From contig BAOK01000002.1 in the NCBI GenBank assembly GCA_000509225.1, positions 190,496 through 254,495 of the forward strand: 64,000 bases of DNA. Reading direction: 5' to 3'. Below are positions 28,246-35,171 of the stretch, in pieces; positions within the stretch are counted from its first letter, which is position 1, and every line of letters starts with the position of its first letter. The translations under genes were made by a program, and so were the position numbers. A model generated the notes under the pieces. It ran no database searches. It had not been told where the DNA came from and saw only the letters and a program-made list of their open reading frames with translations. Origin of the DNA: Parvibaculaceae bacterium Mf 1.05b.01. GTDB lineage: Bacteria > Pseudomonadota > Alphaproteobacteria > Parvibaculales > Parvibaculaceae.

Positions 28246-28857
28246 TCAGAAGATGTTGAAGGTAAGGCCTGCAACGCCGATGGGCCAGCGTCCTTGTTCG
28301 AAAAGTTTAAGGCGCAACAAGAAAGGATGATCTTCGTCGGCGCCAATGGCTGTTGCCAGCGCTGCTCCATGTACTGCCTGCATCGCGGCGCCTGCGGCGG
28401 CGATGGCGATTTCCATGTCCTCGACGCCCCAGATGTTGGCGGCGGTCTCTGCCGCGGTGCGCACTGCAGGCTCGGCCTCTGATGCGGCATAGGTGAAGCC
28501 GATCTCAAAGGCCTCTTCGCTTAAGACGTCAAGCAGGTCCGTGGAGAGAGAGGCGCGCAGACCTTCTTCGGCCTCCCAGGCGCCACCATTCCAGTCACCA
28601 CTTTCGGCGGCGATGATGGCGTCGTCCCAATTGGAGATGCGGGCGGGCCGCGCGTCGGGGAAGCCGAGTGCATCGAGATAGGCCTGCCCCGCTGATTTGG
28701 TGTGGCTACGGAGCGGTGTGCCCAGTTCCGTAAACCAGGGGATCTCGGCGACCTGCCGACCAAAGTCGCGCAGGAGGGCCAATGCCGGCATTTCAAGCGC
28801 CAGCTCTTCCAGTTCTGCGTCGGAAAGGGGTTCGCCCCCTGAATAGTCCATGCTCAT
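28246..28857 (-). CDS. Conserved hypothetical protein, acidic and Ala-rich
   Basis: A 203-residue protein with no recognised domain. The N-terminal half is mixed (PLSDAELEELALEMPALALLRDFGRQVAEIPWFTEL), the middle is acidic, and residues 120-185 form an Ala-rich helical segment. No signal peptide is seen. ATG 28857 has AAGGA 4 bases upstream, and a second ATG six bases on is nearly as good. It is divergent from the 46-bp repeat array. Confidence 0.75.
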   Translation of the reverse strand: MSMDYSGGEPLSDAELEELALEMPALALLRDFGRQVAEIPWFTELGTPLRSHTKSAGQAYLDALGFPDARPARISNWDDAIIAAESGDWNGGAWEAEEGLRASLSTDLLDVLSEEAFEIGFTYAASEAEPAVRTAAETAANIWGVEDMEIAIAAAGAAMQAVHGAALATAIGADEDHPFLLRLKLFEQGRWPIGVAGLTFNIF

Positions 28858-28926
28858 GGGGTCCTTATATCGCGCTCTCTGGGACACCCAAAGGGATTAA
28901 GCGTGTGCGGTACATATAGGAGGTTG

Positions 28927-29085
28927 GACATGAAAACGCCCCGCCTCCCAAAACGGAAAGATTAGGCGGGCGGACATGAAAACGCTCCGCCTCCCAAAAC
29001 GGAAAGATTAGGCGGGCGGACATGAAAACGCTCCGCCTCCCAAAACGGAAAGATTAGGCGGGCGGACATGAAAACGCCCCGCCTA
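28927..29085. repeat. 46-bp tandem array with possible micro-ORFs
   Basis: Three full 46-bp units start at 28927, 28973 and 29019; a partial fourth starts at 29065 and merges into a long hairpin. Units two and three are identical; unit one differs by one base. Read on the plus strand, each unit has ATG and 11 codons then TAG: 28930-28965, 28976-29011 and 29022-29057, encoding MKTPRLPKRKD once and MKTLRLPKRKD twice. The fourth ATG at 29068 opens 24 codons to 29142. Only the first has an ideal ribosome site (AGGAGG, 6 bases upstream). Read on the minus strand, each unit holds a CCGCCT/AGGCGG hairpin followed by GCGTTTTC, resembling weak terminators behind the small RNA at 29070-29218. Confidence 0.9.
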
Positions 29086-29218
29086 AGGGGGGATGGCGGG
29101 GCGTTCATGCGCTTACTCTGCGCTGGCACCGAGAGGGGATAGATCGGTGCCGGGGGCGGGCGGAAAACTCACTGCGAGGAGTTCGGGGGGCGTCGTCCTC
29201 AAGCTTTCCGCCTGTCTG
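29070..29218 (-). ncRNA. Candidate structured small RNA with terminator
   Basis: On the minus strand, from about 29218 downward, three strong hairpins follow each other. Hairpin I pairs 29205-29212 with 29159-29166 (GGCGGAAA/TTTCCGCC). Hairpin II pairs 29144-29151 with 29125-29132 (GGCACCGA/TCGGTGCC). A small GCGC stem lies at 29109-29123. The last hairpin pairs 29095-29104 with 29074-29083 over 10 bp and is followed by TTTTC, a terminator. All three large loops are C-rich (CCCCCC, ATCCCCTC, CCCCCC), which could pair with Shine-Dalgarno sequences. A promoter lies just upstream. No coding frame fits. I do not recognise a known family. Confidence 0.55.
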
Positions 29219-29224
29219 AGACTA

Positions 29225-29253
29225 TAGATAGGACTGAGAGCGCCCACGTTCAA
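29225..29253 (-). promoter_or_regulatory. Candidate promoter of the small RNA
   Basis: On the minus strand TTGAAC (29253-29248) and TATCTA (29230-29225) are spaced by 17 bp. The -35 box matches 4 of 6 bases and the -10 box 4 of 6. The predicted start at about 29218 lies 6 bases before hairpin I. No gene on this strand would otherwise need a promoter here, because the next one begins 370 bp further on. Confidence 0.5.
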
Positions 29254-29422
29254 TGCAATCTGGTGAAAATCACTAACAGTTCATAAATGGGTGAGACCGC
29301 ATTAACCCTATGATTTTCTTGATGTTTCCGGTGTTTTCGCTGGCTCACTGCCAGTTTTTGCAAGGTCTGTTGCGCGGCCTTAACCCCTCCAGGAACCTAA
29401 ACCTTAAGTCCTATTTTGACCC

Positions 29423-29809
29423 TCAAACGTGTTGGTCGATCAGGATCGGGTTGCCGTCCGGGTCGATGATGATGCAACTGGCAGGGCCCTCCGTGCTCTC
29501 GTCGGCTTCGCTGGCAAAGGGGATGCCGTCGGCTTTCAGCTGCTTCTGCAGGTCGCGCACATCGGTGAAGCTTTTGAGCGTCTCTCCTTTGGCATTCCAG
29601 CCGGGATTGAAGGTGAGGGTGTTTTTCTCAAACATACCCTGGAAAAGGCCGATCGTGCAGCTGGGGCTTTGCAAGATGAGCCAGCCCTGGTCAGGGTCGC
29701 CGCCAATCACTGTGAAGCCCAGTTTTTCATAGAAGGCGCGGGAGGTGGCCAAGTCCTTGACGGCGAGGCTTAGAGAGAAATTGCCGAGATCCACATTTTT
29801 GAGGTTCAT
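29423..29809 (-). CDS. VOC family (glyoxalase/bleomycin-resistance-like) protein
   Basis: A 128-residue vicinal-oxygen-chelate protein with two beta-alpha-beta-beta-beta modules. The N-terminus [22 protein letters not shown] and C-terminus [14 protein letters not shown] are typical. The family includes glyoxalases, dioxygenases and resistance proteins; the reaction here is unknown. The gap downstream of it, 29254-29422, shows no gene. Confidence 0.88.
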   Translation of the reverse strand: MNLKNVDLGNFSLSLAVKDLATSRAFYEKLGFTVIGGDPDQGWLILQSPSCTIGLFQGMFEKNTLTFNPGWNAKGETLKSFTDVRDLQKQLKADGIPFASEADESTEGPASCIIIDPDGNPILIDQHV

Positions 29810-29916
29810 GGGTGATGCCCGTTCCTTGTGGTGGTGATTGTCTGCTGGTCAGCAGACCATGACAGACAATCACGCATCAAGGGGGCACCCATCAACTGTG
29901 CGATCAGAAGTTGGGT

Positions 29917-31290
29917 TTAGGAAACGCCGAGGCTCTCTGCCGTGAGGTCGAGCGCCTTCACCGCCAGACCGAAGAGCTCATCAATCTCCGGCTTTGTGAT
30001 GGAGAGCGGCGGGGACAGAACCATGGTGTCGCCAATGGCCCGCATGATGAGACCGTTTTCAAAACAATGGTCGCGGCAAATGCCACCGGCATCGCCAAAA
30101 CGTTCGCGGGTCTCTTTGTTCTTCACAATCTCCATGGCGCCAAGCAAGCCGACACCGCGGGTCTCGCCGATGATCGTGTGCTGGCTCAACTCACTAAGTT
30201 TGCCCTGGAAATAGTTACCGATCTCGCCGCCGGTTTTTTCCACCAGGTGATCGCGCTCTATGATGTCGATATTGGCAAGGGCGACCGCGCAGGCGACCGG
30301 GTGCCCTGAATAGGTGAAGCCGTGGGACCATTCTTCATCTGCGTTGAAGAGCGTCTCGCCCATGCGCGGGCCGACGGCGACAGCAGAGAGCGGTTGATAG
30401 CCAGACGTCATGCCCTTCGCCATGGACATGCTGTCGGGCTCGATATTGTAGGTCTCTGAGCCGAACCATTTGCCCGTCCGGCCAAAGCCGCAGATCACTT
30501 CATCCACATGAAGCAGCACGTCGTGCTTTTTGCAGATGCGCTGGATTTCCGGCCAATAGGTTTCCGGCGGGATGACAAGACCGCCAGCGCCCTGCACAGG
30601 CTCAGCGAAGAAGGCGGCGACATTGTCGGCGCCCAATTCCAGGATTTTGGCTTCGAGTGTCTGCGCAACCTTCAAGCCAAATTCGGCCGGATCGCTGTTG
30701 CCGCCTTCGCCATACCAGTATGGATAGTCGATATGGGTGAAGCCCGGCAGCGGCAGGTCGGCCTGCGGATGCATGGAGGGAATGCCGGAGAGGGACGCCG
30801 CTGTCATGGTGACGCCATGGTAGGCCTGTTTGCGAGCAATGATGGTTTTCTTGGTCTTCTTGCCCTGGAGGTTCCAGAAGAAGCGGATCATTTTGACCGC
30901 GCTGTCATTGGCCTCCGAGCCGGAATTGGCAAAAAAGAACTGGTTCAGGTTTCCCGGTGTCAGTGTACTGAGTTTTTCCGAGAGCTCGGCCACATAGGGA
31001 TTGGTCGTCTGGAAGAAGTTATTGTAGTAGGGCAGTTCGGTGAGCGCCTTGGCGCCTGCTTCTGCAATTTCCTTGCGGCCATAGCCTGCATTCACGCACC
31101 AGAGGCCCGCCATGCCGTCGATCAGACGTTGGCCTTCAGAGTCATAAAGATAGACGCCCTCTGCGTGGGTAATGACGCGCGCACCCTTGGCGGCGAGTTC
31201 GTGGTGCGTTGTGTAGGGATGCAGGTGATGGGCGGCATCCATTTCCTGCCAGCGTTTGGTCTGGTTTGAACGTGTGGCGGCTTGAGACAT
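29917..31290 (-). CDS. Class III PLP-dependent aminotransferase, putrescine/omega-amine type
   Basis: A 457-residue fold-type I aminotransferase. It has the substrate-loop segment NNFFQTTNPYVAELSEKL, FFANSGSEANDSAVKM near the phosphate site, HVDEVICGFGRTGKWFG with the cofactor Asp, and the PLP lysine in SMAKGMTSGYQPL. It resembles putrescine--pyruvate aminotransferases (SpuC) and other omega-transaminases. Upstream on the same strand are a glutamine-synthetase-like and a PuuD-like gene, supporting polyamine breakdown. Inverted repeats lie 17-84 bp upstream of its start. Confidence 0.9.
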   Translation of the reverse strand: MSQAATRSNQTKRWQEMDAAHHLHPYTTHHELAAKGARVITHAEGVYLYDSEGQRLIDGMAGLWCVNAGYGRKEIAEAGAKALTELPYYNNFFQTTNPYVAELSEKLSTLTPGNLNQFFFANSGSEANDSAVKMIRFFWNLQGKKTKKTIIARKQAYHGVTMTAASLSGIPSMHPQADLPLPGFTHIDYPYWYGEGGNSDPAEFGLKVAQTLEAKILELGADNVAAFFAEPVQGAGGLVIPPETYWPEIQRICKKHDVLLHVDEVICGFGRTGKWFGSETYNIEPDSMSMAKGMTSGYQPLSAVAVGPRMGETLFNADEEWSHGFTYSGHPVACAVALANIDIIERDHLVEKTGGEIGNYFQGKLSELSQHTIIGETRGVGLLGAMEIVKNKETRERFGDAGGICRDHCFENGLIMRAIGDTMVLSPPLSITKPEIDELFGLAVKALDLTAESLGVS

Positions 31291-31306
31291 TTAGTTTTCT
31301 CCTTTT

Positions 31307-31374
31307 GAGCGCTTTCTCGGACGGAAAACCGCCAAGTCAGATTTGGCACTTTTCCCGAGAAAGCTTGATTGCTC
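31307..31374. repeat. Dispersed palindromic repeat, copy A
   Basis: The outer arms GCTTTCTCGG (31311-31320) and CCGAGAAAGC (31355-31364) pair perfectly over 10 bp. An inner AAAA/TTTT and a GCCAA/TTGGC stem follow. The core, ACGGAAAACCGCCAAG, is shared with copy C at 39063-39120. It sits in the leader of the aminotransferase gene. Confidence 0.8.
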
Positions 31375-31589
31375 GAAACAACTTTGGTGACTGATGGTCA
31401 GGTTGTTGGCGCGGGTATCCGCGCAAAGGGAGTGCTTTACGGATTGAAGCCAATGCGCGCGCACAGAACCAAAAGCTCGCCCTTGGTCTTGCTCGGAATA
31501 TGGCTGTGATCCTGTCTCATAGGCGAAGCTTAGCGCGGGTTGGGTTGGGGCTCAATGGGGGTGTTTTGTTGGAAATGCAAACACAGACT

Positions 31590-31620
31590 GTCATTGCCCG
31601 ATTTATTCGGGCAATCCAGG
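31590..31620 (+). repeat. Palindromic element, class 2, copy 1
   Basis: GTCATTGCCCG, a 7-base loop and CGGGCAATCCAGG form an 8-bp stem. A related copy lies at 31726-31756 in opposite orientation with A:T in place of G:C in the stem. Such elements are common between genes in Hyphomicrobiales. Confidence 0.75.
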
Positions 31621-31725
31621 ACGGCGGGCAATGATGTTGCGTTGTTACGATTGCGGGGCTGGGTAGTAGGCGGGTGTGTGAATTCTTCTGCTGTAAGCGG
31701 ATGCCGCTTTTCCGAGTGCTCTCAC

Positions 31726-31756
31726 CCTGGATTACCCGGACAAGCCGGGTAATGAC
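31726..31756 (-). repeat. Palindromic element, class 2, copy 2
   Basis: Read on the minus strand this is GTCATTACCCGG, a short loop and CCGGGTAATCCAGG, the inverted counterpart of the copy at 31590-31620. The stem base differs on both sides, keeping the pairing. The two copies bracket about 105 bp with no gene. Confidence 0.75.
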
Positions 31757-31770
31757 ACTGGGTGTGGGTT

Positions 31771-31810
31771 GATCCTTGGAGAAGGACCTGCGGCCCTCCT
31801 CAGGATGAGG
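31771..31810 (-). repeat. Palindromic element, class 3, copy 1
   Basis: On the minus strand this reads CCTCATCCTGAGGAGG, a variable GC-rich middle and CCAAGGATC. It matches the pattern of a well-known intergenic repeat of rhizobia and relatives (CTCATCCTGAGGAG... CTCGAAGGATGAGG). A second copy lies 13 bp further on, in the other orientation. Confidence 0.7.
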
Positions 31811-31822
31811 ATAATATACAAG

Positions 31823-31865
31823 CCTCATGGTGAGGAGGCGCTTTGGCGCTGTCTCGAACCATAGG
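31823..31865 (+). repeat. Palindromic element, class 3, copy 2
   Basis: CCTCATGGTGAGGAGG, a CGC/GCG hairpin and CTCGAACCATAGG form a folded element. It ends 3 bp from the stop codon of the glutamine-synthetase-like gene, so it should be transcribed as part of that gene's 3' end. Confidence 0.7.
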
Positions 31866-31867
31866 CC

Positions 31868-33313
31868 TCACACGTTCAGCAACAAGTGCTCACGTTCCCA
31901 CGCGGAAATGACCTGTTGATAGGCGTCGTGCTCCACCATTTTCACTTCCGTATAAACGGTAACAAACTCGTGGCCCAAAACCTCGGCCAGTTCCTTGTTG
32001 GCATTCAGTTTGATGAGCGCGTCGAGCAGATGTTTTGGCAGCGCATGGGTTTTGCTTTCATACGCATTGCCCTCTTTGGGCTTTGATGGCGTGAGCTTGT
32101 TCACCATGCCGAGATAGCCACAGGCAAGTGATGCGGCGATGGCAATGTAGGGATTGGCGTCGGCGCCCGCGACGCGGTTTTCGATGCGCCGGGCATTGCC
32201 TTCGGAGATTGGCACACGCAATCCCACAGTGCGGTTTTCCACGGCCCAATGGGTGTTGATGGGGGCTGCGTTCCAGATCACGAAGCGGCGGTAGGAATTC
32301 ACGTTCGGCGCAATGAGCGCCATGGCGGAAATCAAGTGCTTTTGCAGGCCGGCAATGTGGGCGTGGAAGAGTTCCGTGTCTTCGCCCTTTTTGTTGGCAA
32401 ACAGGTTCTTGCCGGTTTTCGTGTCCACAATGGATTGATGCAGATGCATGGAGGAGCCAGGCTGTCCGCCATAGGGCTTTGCCATAAAGGTTGCGTAGAC
32501 GCCGTGGCGAATGGCCGACTGTCTCACCGTGCGCTTGAACAGAAATGCCTGGTCGGCAAGAGCGAGAGGATCGCCGTGGTTGAAATTGATTTCAACCTGG
32601 GCAGGGCCTGCTTCATGGATCAGCGTATCCACGTCCAACTCTTGCGCTTCGCAATAGTCATACATGTCCTCAAAGATCGGATCGAATTCGTTCACCGCGT
32701 CAATACCATAGGACTGGCGACCGGTTTCCTGACGCCCGCTCGCTCCAATGGGTGGTTCCAGGGGATAGTCCGGATCGATGTTTTTTGCTGCGAGATAGAA
32801 TTCCAGTTCCGGTGCGACGATGGGCTTCCAGCCTTTCGCCTCATAAAGGGCGAGCACATTCTTCAGGACAGCGCGGGGTGAAATGGGGACCGGTTTGCCC
32901 TCGCGTGTCTCGGCATCGCAGATCACCTGGGCCGTGGGTTCTTCATACCAGGGCACCATGCGCAGCGTGCTGCCATCGGGCGAAAGGATGCAGTCCGGCT
33001 CGGTCCACTGGATGTAGTCGCTTTCGTCGATATAGTCACCGGTCACCGTCTGCCCGAAGACACTTTCAGGAATGCGCAGGCTGTCGCCATCGACGGCGGC
33101 CAAGAATTTTTCCGTGGGCAGAATTTTACCGCGGGCGATGCCGGACATGTCCGGCACCATGCACTCGACTTCCGTGACGCGCCGATCGCGCAGCCATTTG
33201 GCAATCTGGGCTTTTGTGTTGAGTTCCGGCTCAGCAGGTGCGGCAGATTTCTTTTTTGCAGCGGGCTTTTTTGCGGTCGCCTTCTTTGAGGCTGGCCCTT
33301 TTGAGGAGGACAT
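31868..33313 (-). CDS. Glutamine synthetase family protein, gamma-glutamylpolyamine synthetase-like
   Basis: A 481-residue glutamine-synthetase-fold ligase. After a Lys/Ala-rich lead (residues 1-30) come the beta-grasp domain and the catalytic domain (APELEFYLA, VEINFNHGDPLALADQ, ATFMAKPYGGQPGSSMHLHQS, NRTVGLRVP). It lacks the Tyr-adenylylation loop typical of GlnA. The PuuD-type hydrolase upstream and the aminotransferase downstream suggest a PuuA-like gamma-glutamylputrescine synthetase. Ethanolamine or another amine is possible. Confidence 0.88.
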   Translation of the reverse strand: MSSSKGPASKKATAKKPAAKKKSAAPAEPELNTKAQIAKWLRDRRVTEVECMVPDMSGIARGKILPTEKFLAAVDGDSLRIPESVFGQTVTGDYIDESDYIQWTEPDCILSPDGSTLRMVPWYEEPTAQVICDAETREGKPVPISPRAVLKNVLALYEAKGWKPIVAPELEFYLAAKNIDPDYPLEPPIGASGRQETGRQSYGIDAVNEFDPIFEDMYDYCEAQELDVDTLIHEAGPAQVEINFNHGDPLALADQAFLFKRTVRQSAIRHGVYATFMAKPYGGQPGSSMHLHQSIVDTKTGKNLFANKKGEDTELFHAHIAGLQKHLISAMALIAPNVNSYRRFVIWNAAPINTHWAVENRTVGLRVPISEGNARRIENRVAGADANPYIAIAASLACGYLGMVNKLTPSKPKEGNAYESKTHALPKHLLDALIKLNANKELAEVLGHEFVTVYTEVKMVEHDAYQQVISAWEREHLLLNV

Positions 33314-33341
33314 GGGGTCACCTGATCAGTTGTTGTTGCTC

Positions 33342-33365
33342 CTAGAGCCCGGTAGCGGGCTCTAG
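33342..33365. other. Perfect 10-bp hairpin upstream of the glutamine-synthetase-like gene
   Basis: CTAGAGCCCG and CGGGCTCTAG pair perfectly around a GTAG loop, 29 bp upstream of the start codon. No T run follows on either strand. It may be an operator or a stalled-transcript hairpin. Confidence 0.6.
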
Positions 33366-33379
33366 TCGTTTATTCTATC

Positions 33380-33423
33380 GCGTTTCCGGACGGATAACCG
33401 GTTCCCACTTATCCTGGAAACGC
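33380..33423. repeat. Dispersed palindromic repeat, copy B
   Basis: The outer stem GCGTTTCC / GGAAACGC (8 bp) and the inner stem GGATAA / TTATCC (6 bp) enclose an ACCGG core. It ends inside the stop codon of the PuuD-like gene. Five related copies lie at 31307, 39063, 41320, 41429 and 48790. Confidence 0.85.
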
Positions 33424-34208
33424 TAGACGCAGTTCTCGCGTACTGCTTCTCCAAACGCCCGGAACAGTTTCTCTGAGACCGGGTTTTCCCAAAACTTCCA
33501 TTCCGGGTGCCACTGGACGGCGAGGGCGAAATTCGCTGCCGTCTTGTGAGAAAGCGCTTCCGCCGTGCCATCCGCAGCACGGCCTTCAATTGTCAGCAGA
33601 TCGCCCGGCTTTGCAATGCCTTGCCCGTGGAGAGAGTTAACTTCAATACTCTGCGTCCCCAGCAGCTCTGCAAATTTGCCGTTGGGTGTGAGCTGGACTT
33701 TGTGGGCGGGCCCATATTGGACCTCCAGCGGGTCGTCCTTGCCTTCACGATGGTCAAAGCGGGGCTCAAAGCCTTCATCCGACGGAATTTCATGGATGTG
33801 GGCGTGGAGCGTGCCGCCATAGGCCACGTTCATTTCCTGAAAGCCCCGGCAGACGGCAAAGAGCGGGACGGCGCGGTCAACGGTCTGGCGGATGAGCTCC
33901 AGGGTCAATGCGTCGCGTTGGGGGTCGTGCAGCGTTCCTTCCCGCGAGGGGTCGCCGCCATATTCGCTTGGGTGCACGTTTGACCAGGAGCCTGTCAGGA
34001 AGATGCCGTCGACGGCGTCGAAGATCTCTTCCAGGTCCAGCGGGTCGGGCAGCACTGGAATGAGGAACGGCGTGCAGTCTGCGCCCTCTGCAATGGCTTT
34101 GATGTATTTTTCGCCCACCGCATGGAAGGGATGCTCCCCCATCATTTTGATGTCACAGGGAATACCAACGATAGGTCTTCTGGGCGGACGTTTGCGCGAT
34201 TTAGCCAT
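33423..34208 (-). CDS. Gamma-glutamyl-gamma-aminobutyrate hydrolase family protein (class I glutamine amidotransferase)
   Basis: A 261-residue class I amidotransferase-fold hydrolase (PuuD-like, peptidase C26). The triad is Cys120 in FAVCRGFQ, His234 and Glu236 in QWHPEW. Family members cleave gamma-glutamyl-GABA to GABA and glutamate. It is the first of three minus-strand genes whose products fit the glutamylated putrescine pathway. No glutamylaldehyde dehydrogenase (PuuC) or putrescine importer is in the window. A basic N-terminus (KSRKRPPRR) precedes the fold. Confidence 0.9.
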   Translation of the reverse strand: MAKSRKRPPRRPIVGIPCDIKMMGEHPFHAVGEKYIKAIAEGADCTPFLIPVLPDPLDLEEIFDAVDGIFLTGSWSNVHPSEYGGDPSREGTLHDPQRDALTLELIRQTVDRAVPLFAVCRGFQEMNVAYGGTLHAHIHEIPSDEGFEPRFDHREGKDDPLEVQYGPAHKVQLTPNGKFAELLGTQSIEVNSLHGQGIAKPGDLLTIEGRAADGTAEALSHKTAANFALAVQWHPEWKFWENPVSEKLFRAFGEAVRENCV

Positions 34209-34262
34209 ATATCTTGGCTATCACGGGGCCCGGGGGGGCCGTCAAGGGCGCAGGGATTTGCG

Positions 34263-34376
34263 TTCGATTGAGTGTTTAAAAACTCGAACGGCCTCTTTTT
34301 GCGCTCACGCATGGTCACCAAAGGTGACCTGCTTCGCGGGAGCGGCGCAGAGGCGCCGGGCCACGGTCGTGGCCTT
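34263..34376. other. Hairpin-rich gap between the PuuD-like and lolA genes
   Basis: Several short perfect palindromes lie here: GGTCACC-AAA-GGTGACC around 34313, and GGCCACG-GT-CGTGGCC near 34359-34374. CGTTCGA/TCGAACG with a long loop lies around 34261-34290. Some may end lolA transcription on the minus strand. None has a clear T run. Confidence 0.4.
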
Positions 34377-34383
34377 AGGTTGT

Positions 34384-35088
34384 CTATCGCCGTCCACCGG
34401 GGCGTTGTTCATCGCGGACGACGAAGAGGGCGTTGTCGGCCTTGATGCCGCCTTCAATGTTTCGAAGGGCGATGGTTGTCTGCAGGCCCTGCGCGTCGCG
34501 CACGATCCATTGGCGCAGCTGCAGCTGGGGTTCATCGAACACGAGGGTGAGATCACCCGGCGCTTCGCCGCTCGGGTCTGCCAGGGTCACCCGAAGCAGG
34601 CCTGGTTCGCGCTTTACTTCGCGCACATCGGAGGATCGTGCCAGATCCACGTCCGAGGCGAGCAGAAGGTTCAGCGGCGTGGCGCCAATGGGATAGCGCT
34701 GGGCAGTATAGTCTTCTTCCTTGACGATCACCCAGGTGCCGTCGGCCACGACCACAAGTTCTGTGGGAGGGGCATATTCAAAACGCAGGCGGCCGGGACG
34801 GCGAAGATAGAACATGCCTTCTGTAATGGAACCGTCCGGTCCCACCTGCAGAAAGCCGCCCTGCAAATGCTCAATGGACTTCAGATAGCCGGTGATGCGG
34901 TCTATGTCCGCGCGCTCTTGAGGGCCCAATTGTGTTCCGGGAGGCGCTGCCTGTGCACCGGCCAGTGGCGTCAGCAGGGCGAGCGCCAAAATGGCCACGC
35001 CCGCAATGGCTGCCAGCACCAGAGTGCGGGCTCTGGCATGCGCCGCCTTGCGGCTATCTCGTCCAAAATCGCTCATGGTGAGGACCAT
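34384..35088 (-). CDS. lolA: Outer membrane lipoprotein carrier protein LolA
   Basis: LolA ferries lipoproteins across the periplasm. The 234-residue product has an N-terminal signal peptide (hydrophobic residues about 23-45, ending AGAQA) and the LolA core ITGYLKSIEHLQGGFLQVGPDGSITEGMFYLRRPGRLRFEY. The ATG at 35088 has AAAGG 6 bases upstream; a second ATG at 35076 is possible. It follows ftsK by 83 bp on the same strand, a conserved pair in Alphaproteobacteria. Confidence 0.92.
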   Translation of the reverse strand: MVLTMSDFGRDSRKAAHARARTLVLAAIAGVAILALALLTPLAGAQAAPPGTQLGPQERADIDRITGYLKSIEHLQGGFLQVGPDGSITEGMFYLRRPGRLRFEYAPPTELVVVADGTWVIVKEEDYTAQRYPIGATPLNLLLASDVDLARSSDVREVKREPGLLRVTLADPSGEAPGDLTLVFDEPQLQLRQWIVRDAQGLQTTIALRNIEGGIKADNALFVVRDEQRPGGRR

Positions 35089-35171
35089 AGAAGACCTTTG
35101 TGGCGGAATGAAGGAATGAAATGGGCGCAGAAACGCCCCGGAGATGAACGGTTTCTGAGCCGAAATTTGGG

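Larger units (their letters stand above)
31291..31867. other. 577-bp intergenic region made largely of repeats
   Basis: This gap inside the putative polyamine cluster holds five palindromic elements of three kinds and no credible gene. A 103-codon minus-strand frame and a 70-codon plus-strand frame run through the repeats and have no ribosome site. The repeats may separate expression of the aminotransferase from the two upstream genes. Confidence 0.6.

Noticed and set aside
28927-29085. CRISPR array
   Set aside because: The units are contiguous with no variable spacers, and no cas gene is in the window.
29070-29218. 6S RNA, SRP RNA or tmRNA
   Set aside because: The fold is several separate hairpins, not one long rod with a central bubble, and no SRP or tmRNA signature is seen.
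31517-31828. 103-codon minus-strand frame in the repeat-rich gap
   Set aside because: It runs through four palindromic repeats and is interrupted in meaning by them; no ribosome site.
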